NCBI RefSeq assembly: GCF_000003815.2
Contig: NW_023365766.1
Location: 31,020-63,207 of the forward strand
Length of the DNA stretch: 32,188 nucleotides
Source of the DNA: Branchiostoma floridae
Lineage: Eukaryota > Chordata > Leptocardii > Amphioxiformes > Branchiostomatidae
Direction: 5' to 3'
Shown here: positions 1 to 8,337 of the stretch, one piece after another
Layout: each line of letters opens with the position of its first letter
How positions within the stretch are numbered: position 1 is the stretch's first letter
Made by a program: the position numbers and the translations under genes
The notes under the pieces: model-generated
The model's input: only the letters and a program-made list of their open reading frames with translations
Database searches by the model: none
What the model was told of the DNA's origin: nothing

Positions 1-2142
1 CTGAAGACAGCAGCTCACGGCCTACCTGCCCAAAGCAGAACACCGAAGGCTCAACATACTGTTAAGGAGTTACTCCAGATAGCAGGTCGGTACCAAACTG
101 CCCCAATCAGAACACAGAAGACACAACAAACTGTTAAGGAGTTAGTTCAGACAGCGCGTGCAGCTCAGGACCAGACTGCACAGAGCAGGACACCAAAGAC
201 ACAACAGACTGTTAAGGAAGAAGATGGCCAAGAGAAAAACCTTGGCAACGCTGACAACAATTCTGCAATATTCCAACTTAGCTGTGGCACAGCTGTCAAA
301 GATGAGGAAATGCATGAGCTAGAGAAGGGCCTTGTTGATTGTTGCAAGAGCACTGCCGAACTGCTGAGTTTTGATGCAGTTGGTACTGATATTGAGAAGA
401 AAAATGAAGAGATGAATCCTGATCATTCAAGTGATTACACCAATGTATCATCTCAGTTGAGTTGCACAGTTGGCACTGTGGAAGGTCAAAAAGAGCTGGA
501 CCCTGCAAACTGTTACAACTCCCATACACCATCCCAGTTGAGTTCTGGTACGATTGGCACTGTGGAAGATAAACGAGACAGGAACCCTACAAACCTTGTC
601 ACCAATGGCACACCATCCTTGCTGAGCTGCAGTACACCTTGCATTAAGGTTGAAAAGGAAGGTGGCCAAAAAATAAATCCTGCTAATGGTTACAACACCG
701 TTACATCCCAACTAAGTTGTGCTACACTTGCTACTGATGTCCAAACGCACAGTACACCAGCCTCGGGTGCTGCTAAACAACCAGCCAAAATTCCTCGTAA
801 GCGTGTTAGGAACAGAAAGCCTGCAAAGTCTAAATGTCGCTCAAACGGAGTCAAGGAATGTGTACCAGTAAAGGTAGACTACGTGGGACCTGGTCTTGCA
901 GCATCAGATGATAGTCAAGACTTGAACGATACAGCAGAGAATTCCGGACTGACTTTAATGCCAATAATTGTGTACCAACCAAGCCCCTCGCAGGATACCA
1001 GCCATGATTCAGAAGTTAGCAACCAGTTGCAGCTACCCAAACGCAAACAGAGTAGAAAGCAAGTGTTGGAACCAAAAAAGGCAGATCTAGTAGCTTCTGA
1101 GGGTTTGAAGGTGGACCACAATAATTTTAAGGACACCAATGGTACCTCTTCTCAGGAAATAGTTGCTGATGTTACAGAAGGTGATAATGCAGAGATGGTC
1201 CTCAGTAATAGAAACAACACTGTTGATGCAAACAAGGAAGATGTATTGGAAGAAGAAGATGACTTTGAGGAAGAGCTATCATCATCAGAAGATGAGAAGA
1301 AGAAGAGGAAGGGCTACGAGAGTGACGGTTCGTGGCACTTATCATCATCAGAAGACGAACTGTTTGATGATAGCAATGGATCCGCGTCATCCTGTGACAG
1401 CGATTGGTTAGAAGAGACAGAACGGCAAAAGGAAAGGAGAAAACATAACTTAAAAAGGAAAAAGAAGACTTTGTGGGTGTGCAAATGTCAGGAAAAGTTT
1501 ACCAGTGAAAAGTCATATCGCAAACACAAGCTCGAGGCCCATCCAGTTACATGTGAATACTGTGACATGAAGTTTCCTTCAGCACGAACATTTGAGAAAC
1601 ACCTGAAAACCCACCTGCCGAGCGAAGACAAACTGGACCTCAAGGGAAACAAGCTGTTTCTGTGTGACCATTGCGGACAGTTCTTCAATAACAAGGATTT
1701 TAAGAGGCACGAGCTGGCGCTTAGCGAAGCAAGTCCGTACAAATGCGAGTGGAAAAACTGCAAGTCCACTTTCAAAAGGATGTTTACTTTAAAAAATCAC
1801 GTCCGCCATGTCCACGAAAAAAATTGTTTCCCCTGCCCTTACGAGGGTTGTGAGAAAACGTTTGGTGTTAGGTCAGTCATGATGAAACATTACAAAGTGC
1901 ACACGGATGAGCGCAGCCACCAGTGTTCGTACTGCGGTAAGATGTTCCAGAGGCCGGACCACCTGAGGGTTCACACGAGGATCCACACGGGCGCCACCCC
2001 GTTTAATTGTAGCCTGTGTAACTACGGCGGTCGGCAGGCCAACTGTCTCAGGTGGCACATGAAAACACACCATCCTGAACACTGCAAAAAGTCGGGGAAG
2101 TCAGGCGACAAAAAAGGGGGAAGACCAAGGAAGAAAGTATAG
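1..2142 (+). CDS. C2H2 zinc-finger protein, 5'-truncated
   Basis: The reading frame is open from base 1 to the TAG at 2140-2142, so this is the last coding exon of a gene starting left of the window; the first in-frame ATG (310) is probably internal. From about 1471 there are seven finger units. F1 has a shortened knuckle (C-x-C), F2 is canonical, F3 lacks the second His, F4 and F5 are CX4C types, and F6 and F7 are CX2C types. F6 is followed by a TGATPF linker, a variant of the TGEKPF linker. Upstream are two low-complexity repeat sets: three units around RTPKTQQTVKE (bases 1-220), then about four units around SQLSCGT..GTVE (280-740). Basic patches (PRKRVRNRK) and an acidic Ser/Glu block (1240-1420) follow. 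A nuclear DNA-binding regulator is the family expectation; the target and exact orthologue are not recognisable to me. The C-terminus is basic (KKGGRPRKKV). Confidence 0.93.
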   Translation: MKTAAHGLPAQSRTPKAQHTVKELLQIAGRYQTAPIRTQKTQQTVKELVQTARAAQDQTAQSRTPKTQQTVKEEDGQEKNLGNADNNSAIFQLSCGTAVKDEEMHELEKGLVDCCKSTAELLSFDAVGTDIEKKNEEMNPDHSSDYTNVSSQLSCTVGTVEGQKELDPANCYNSHTPSQLSSGTIGTVEDKRDRNPTNLVTNGTPSLLSCSTPCIKVEKEGGQKINPANGYNTVTSQLSCATLATDVQTHSTPASGAAKQPAKIPRKRVRNRKPAKSKCRSNGVKECVPVKVDYVGPGLAASDDSQDLNDTAENSGLTLMPIIVYQPSPSQDTSHDSEVSNQLQLPKRKQSRKQVLEPKKADLVASEGLKVDHNNFKDTNGTSSQEIVADVTEGDNAEMVLSNRNNTVDANKEDVLEEEDDFEEELSSSEDEKKKRKGYESDGSWHLSSSEDELFDDSNGSASSCDSDWLEETERQKERRKHNLKRKKKTLWVCKCQEKFTSEKSYRKHKLEAHPVTCEYCDMKFPSARTFEKHLKTHLPSEDKLDLKGNKLFLCDHCGQFFNNKDFKRHELALSEASPYKCEWKNCKSTFKRMFTLKNHVRHVHEKNCFPCPYEGCEKTFGVRSVMMKHYKVHTDERSHQCSYCGKMFQRPDHLRVHTRIHTGATPFNCSLCNYGGRQANCLRWHMKTHHPEHCKKSGKSGDKKGGRPRKKV

Positions 2143-3263
2143 TGGAGAGTTTGAACACTGTATCCATGTGCCCATTAAGTTCACTTTTTTAAACTCTATA
2201 TCATACACAAAAAAACTCTTACAACACACGTAAACTTTCAGTCAGGTTCTCTTACCCTTCTCAAGTTGAAATGGCCCAAAGCCTAAGTCATGTATCCTGA
2301 GTGAAAATGACCCTCTGCTGGCATCATGCATTCATTCGGGATATGTGACTTATGCTTTGAGGGAGTTTATCTTGTCAGAGAACTGACTGAAGGCTTGTTG
2401 GTAAGAGCTTTCTTTGTGTACTGACATAGAGTTTAGAATCTTCACTATGCTGATTACTGTCAAAGATGAACTAGCATGCATGTACAAGGAGAAAAGTGTT
2501 GGAGAAGGATGCTTTGGTAACTCAATGTGAATCTAGTATTACCTCAGGAAACTAAAGCTAAAATGACCTAGCCTTATTCCAGGCACGTAGTCTCAGTCGC
2601 ACAATGACCTGTTATGGTAAGAACAAGAAGATCTGATTATGAGCAAAAGTGACTGACTGCATTGTCACTTTGCTTTGCTAAATCATATTAGCTCTCAGCT
2701 TGCTAAAATAACCATCTGGCACCAAATATGGTATTGTTTATGAGGTTGGGCTGCAGAGAGAGGGTTACAAGGCAGGTTGAACAACCTTGTTAATCTCAGT
2801 TTTAGTTTTTCATGGATGCACACTCATGGACAATGGTTTCCTTGACTCTTGAACAGTTGTAAAAGTTATTAACACACGTTCATACTTTCAAAACAGTACT
2901 AGTCCCCCTGGTCATGGAAAAGTTTTAAAAAATTGTAGATATTAGAACTGGCAATGTTAGTTATGGTGTAAAATAAGGAATTTTTTACAATGTTCTGCCA
3001 CAACAGCTAGTTACTACATGGATTATACATGTAACTCTTTCCTTCCACAAACTCTGATGCTGTTTTTCAGGGTTAAGTTTATTCATAGATAAAATACATA
3101 TATTTTGTAGTTTTGGGTACCAGTGTTGATAAAAATTCCACAGACTTCTATACCTTTGCCTAATAATTAGCCGTTTCTCGTTCATTGTGCAGATACATTG
3201 TAGTAACTTACAGTAAATTTATATCTCAGTGGATCATCTCCTTTACACAGATAAGTTAATAAA
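2143..3263 (+). other. Probable 3' UTR of the zinc-finger gene
   Basis: No coding signal is visible after the stop codon. The first AATAAA on the plus strand that I see is at 3258-3263, which would give a 3' UTR of about 1.1 kb. The assignment rests only on that hexamer and on the absence of a new gene. Confidence 0.35.
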
Positions 3264-3812
3264 ACAAGTTGTTCAAAGTTTGAAATATGTTTTTTTTTTG
3301 TTGCATTTCTGCATAAAAAATGGTAATAAGGCCCTGATACCCATTCACTGTAACATAGACCGCCGGTCCCAGAACTTTTTTAAGGAAAAAAGTTGTATTT
3401 GGTTAGTCCTGCAAGAACTTAGGGTCAGTGGGTAGGGATTTCTGACCTACGCGGTATCCAACAAATACATAAAGCATACTGGTATTTTCAACATCAAATT
3501 ATTACTAATAGTAGTAGAATACAGTCAGGCACATGTCAGGGTTGGACAAGTTTTTAGATTCACTAGTCTTGTCCTATCGGGCAAGCACATAGAAAATTTA
3601 CTTCCAGACACACTAACAAACAAGCCATAGTCAGTATGAAAATTGGGATGACACTTTATTTCCACAACTCTTGATTACGATACAAGTGACAACATACATG
3701 AGATGACAATTTGGTTATTGGCACATGTTAAAATCGTGAAAGTGACAAGCAACCACAAAACAAGAACAGAACTAATACTGCTTCAGCCTCAACTTGGGTA
3801 TGATCATAATTC

Positions 3813-4061
3813 AATCTCCAAGCAGATGCTATGGTAGCCTAAGATCAAAAGCTAGAGAGGAAGTGTAGCTGGCCTAGAAGTGTGCATTGGTTAGCCACTC
3901 CTAATTGCCTAATCTCCAAGCAGATGTTGGGGTAGAAAATCACAACGTTTTCATTGGGACCAAGCGGCAAAAGCGTTGATCTTGACCTTTTGAGAATGAG
4001 AAATACTTACAAAATGCTGCCAAATATACTTAAGCCGGCTGCTACATCTGCTTGGACATTA
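3813..4061. repeat. CTCCAAGCAGATG miniature element, full copy plus solo end
   Basis: A 152-bp unit at 3910-4061 begins TAATCTCCAAGCAGATGT and ends with its inverted counterpart ACATCTGCTTGGACATTA (one mismatch). A further copy of the end motif, AATCTCCAAGCAGATG, sits at 3813-3828 in direct orientation. Terminal inversion, small size and lack of coding capacity fit a non-autonomous DNA transposon (MITE). A TA target duplication is possible but not clear. Confidence 0.6.
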
Positions 4062-5601
4062 GGCTGGACAAGTTATGTCAGTTCTGGTCCTGATGCATAA
4101 CATGTTTATCAAACAGAACACAGGTTAGTGCCAAAATTTTTATGGACTTGGTTGAACACTATTATATACAGGCCTATTGTAGGGCGCCAAATACCTACTT
4201 GCAACATACAATTATTTGCAGCAAAAATTGAAATTAATGGGCAAAAATCTAAAACCTTCAATTACGAAGGGTTAATTAAGTACTGTGCTTGGCTAAAATA
4301 TTGTGACAATTCCTCAGGAAGTGAAACTCAGTGTTATGCTAGCCAATAAGCGTACATCACATCTTAAAAAATTTGGTGTGTCTGTGATTCAATGGGCAAC
4401 ATAAGGCCACAGCAAGTAAATTTTATGGATGACATCAGCGTGCGCATTAATTGTCGCATGATTTGAAAATAAAAAGCAAGAAAATCAACATGCCACAAGG
4501 ACAGTTGAATGTTGACAGTCTAAGATGTTCCATCCCATATGAATACCCAGTGCAGTAGCTGCCAATGATGGTAGGATAAGCTCTTTCTACAATCGTTCTA
4601 GACGTCTAGTTATTTGAGAAGAATACACAACTACAAGGACAGGTAATGATGTTGAAAAGTTACAGGAATAGAAGATCTGTTGCTTGTGATATCATGTTTT
4701 GTCACCTTGATTATTGTTTTGTGAGGTTTATGATGTCAAAATTTGAAAATGTAGGGATCTTGTTTGTTTTTTTGTTTTTTTCCCACGCTATCTCACTAAA
4801 TTTGGAGTCTCTGGCGGATGTCATCCATAAAATTTACTTGCTGTGGTCTAAAACATATTGCATTACAATAATTCTATTGTCAGGATACAAACATACCTCG
4901 CACTAGTTACTAGTAACTAACACTCTCCCTGCTACAACTTAATCTAATGGCACCAGGTTAGTTACAGGTTTGACAGCAAGGAAGAGGTTAAATTGTGCCC
5001 TACGACAAATTGCAATTCCCCAATCAGTACAGTAGCTCAGGGTTCTAGCTAGGATTTTATTTTAGCGTAGTGGTAATGGCAAGGTAGAGAACAAGCAATC
5101 AGAAGGATCGTGTCAAGGAAGGATCTTGGCCCTTCCGCGGTGAGAATTTTAAAAATGTAGAGTAAAAAGTTGACATGATATTGATAAGGGTTCCTGTGAG
5201 GGGACTTACTGTAACTAGACTTTTTGGTCAGTCTAGAGTGGCATATCATAATTTTTCATATTTGATTGGACATTTTTCAAGTAGTACATGACAGCAAAAT
5301 ACCACTACGCAAATTATAGCGTTGTGGCCAGTTACGCTAAAATGCACTGGCTAGAACCCTATAGCTTGTGTAGGACATGCGCATTACCCGATAGTGGTAG
5401 CACTTTCATTTGCTCCCAGCAGTCTGGCCAATGGACTTGTCTAACTCTGTAGGTACATTGTGGCAAGGATATGATAACGACTGTAAATTGTGAGGATTGC
5501 CTATCATATACTAGTACTACATTGTACATCATACAGTACTATATCAGGCATATCTATATGCAAACTACACACAATATTGAAGCCATTGGTTCAACAGCGT
5601 A

Positions 5602-5702
5602 CTCTCCAAGCAGATAGCTGGGAAGATCATAGCCTTTTGGCTTACCCACATTCAGGGAGCACCAGAAAATATACTATTCCACCACAACATCTGCTTGGAG
5701 AT
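5602..5702. repeat. CTCCAAGCAGAT miniature element, second copy
   Basis: TCTCCAAGCAGAT at 5603-5615 is matched by a perfect 13-bp inverted copy at 5689-5701, enclosing about 73 bp. The ends match those of the element at 3910-4061, while the interior differs, as expected for a family of short inverted-repeat elements sharing one transposase. Confidence 0.6.
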
Positions 5703-6921
5703 TACAGCTATGTTGCTATCAATTTGCTATTGGTATAAAACACACACACATTATCTCATGATTACACTAGGTGATATTTTGGTCAGTATACAATGTAGGT
5801 TAAAAACTTTTATATATATCCCAGATAGCCTGTTCCCAAACCCAAAGATTTGTTAGATTATGGCAGTATTAACGTTGGAGAATTTTCTTATAAGTATCAC
5901 ACAAAATATATGTAGGAAAAATGTTGATCCATTGTAAATATCCATGGTTATACTTTGTAAAAATATAATGTTTTGAAAAAGCACAGTGCTCCCGAAATAC
6001 AGATCCCCTAACACCTAATATATGACTGCAGATATCAAAGGGAAGGTAATATAAATAGTTGTACTGGCTATTGAAATGGGTTTATATCAAAATTTATATT
6101 ATATCCTCCAAATATTCTCCAATGAATTCAAGCCAGGATTTTCTGACAGTTGGTTCAGAGGGGAAAACAAATTGCTGCTGTATGTTGATTTACTTTAGAC
6201 ATCCAGGTATTAAACAAGTTAGGCCAAATAGCAAAATCTTATGCAACTGAATATGACTTTTGAAAACAGAGAAAAAATTCAGTTGCTTGAGTAACTGCTA
6301 TTTGGCATGAATCAAAGCAGTGTAAAGCAGCTACATCCTAACTTTGTAAGTAATCTACAAGTTGCCAACTGTTTGCAGGTGTGAAGTAAGCCCTATTCCA
6401 TCCATGCCCTATCAAATGTACAACCCAAATTGCACAGCCTTCAAATCTCCTACAGGCCACCAAACATATGACAGATGACATACGTTCCAGTTCAAACCCT
6501 CCTTACATGGATCAACTTACTAGTACATGAGGAACAACTAATAATTAAAAGTAACATTTTCCAACCAGAACAAGAATGGTTCAAGTGAGAGTCCTGAGAA
6601 CTGCTAAAACACTATCAAAGGAGTGTGCCTTTTTAATGGCCTAAATAGTCTTTTCCTGATAGCGCATCATTTCTTTTGCACTATGAATATGACACAACAG
6701 AGTGCAATAGAACAGATATCATCAGTGATACGCCTTCAGAAAAACTGCCAAACAAAAGCCAGACTCCAAACGCCTGTTTAGGAGGCTACTAAAATACAGT
6801 ATTGAGTCTTGAATACAGGTAAACATACGACTGTGTTCTTGGAGAAGGTTGAGCTGCCTTGTTGGTGATGTTTCTTAACCTGAGGCCCCAAGATGTCTGC
6901 ATGTCTTACAGCTGTGTGTCT

Positions 6922-7546
6922 TCACTGCTTGGTTCCTTTGCCCACCGTGCTTTCTTGAGTAACTGTGTTAAACTGGTAAGAAAAAAAAGATACATGGCAT
7001 AAAAATGCTGACATCGATTTTAGAATTCTAAAATGCATGGCGTAAATGTTTACAAAAGGGATAGCTTCCACTCGAAACCTACATTGTATTGCATAGTTCC
7101 TTTGTTAATTGTGTGAGAGCATGAAGAGACTACTAAGGGTAGCTTATAATAGGTTTGGATGCCAGACGAAAGAGCAAGTTCTGAAAACTTGATTTTTTAT
7201 CAATAAATATTCTATCAAAATTGATGCCTATACATAATTTTTTTCTTCACTGAGCTAGTCCTGAGTCACTGAGCTGGCAACTTGGGCACATCTGGCTGTA
7301 AGTGTAACTAGTAACAAACCACCAACTTACAATGAGTTCCCTCCAATAGAGCACAGCCCCTGCTACCAGTAGAGCCAGAGGCCCTGCATGGTCTATATCT
7401 GTCTATCCATCTCTCTCTCTCTCTCTCTAAACTATACTCACGATGAAGCCCCTCCAGTACAGCACAGCCCCTGCTACCAGTAGAGCCAGCAAGACGAATG
7501 CGATGGCCCACAGCAGGCGTGCACGGCCCTGGGTGATCTACATCTA

Positions 7547-7604
<58 letters not shown>

Positions 7605-8097
7605 AACTATACTCACGATGAAGCCCCTCCAGTACAGCACGGCCCCTGCTACCAGTAGAGCCAGCAAGACGAAGGCGATGGCCCAGAGCAGACACACACG
7701 GCTACTAAGTCTCTTACAGCTTAACCAGTAACAAACTATCAACTCACGATGAAGCCCCTCCAGTAGAGCACAGCCCCTGCTACCAGGAGAGCCAGTAGGA
7801 CGAAGGCGATGGCCCAAAGCAGACACACACGGCTACTAAGTCTCTTACAGCTTAACCAGTAACAAACTATCAACTCATGATGAAGCCCCTCCAGTAGAGC
7901 ACGGCCCCTGCTACCAGTAGAGCCAGTAGGACGAATGCGATGGCCCACAGCAGGCGTGCACGGCCCTGGGTGGTCTATATCTATCTATCTGTCTATCCAT
8001 CCATCTATCTATACTCACTATGAAGCCCCTCCAGTAGAGCACGGCCTCTGCTACCAGTAGAGCCAGTAGGACGAAAGCGATGGCCCACAGCAGGCAC

Positions 8098-8155
<58 letters not shown>

Positions 8156-8273
8156 AAACTATACTCACGATGAAGCCCCTCCAGTACAGCACAGCCCCTG
8201 CTACCAGTAGAGCCAGTAGGACGAAAGCGATGGCCCACAGCAGGCGTGCACGGCCCTGGGTGATCTACATCTA

Positions 8274-8337
<64 letters not shown>

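Larger units (their letters stand above)
3264..6921. other. Intergenic DNA, no gene seen
   Basis: Only short, stop-bounded reading frames without domain character occur here. The recognisable content is several CTCCAAGCAGATG-ended miniature elements, listed separately. The right part (about 6630-6921) may be 3' UTR of the minus-strand membrane-protein gene. An ATTAAA hexamer for that strand lies at 6634-6639, but it is weak support. Confidence 0.5.
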
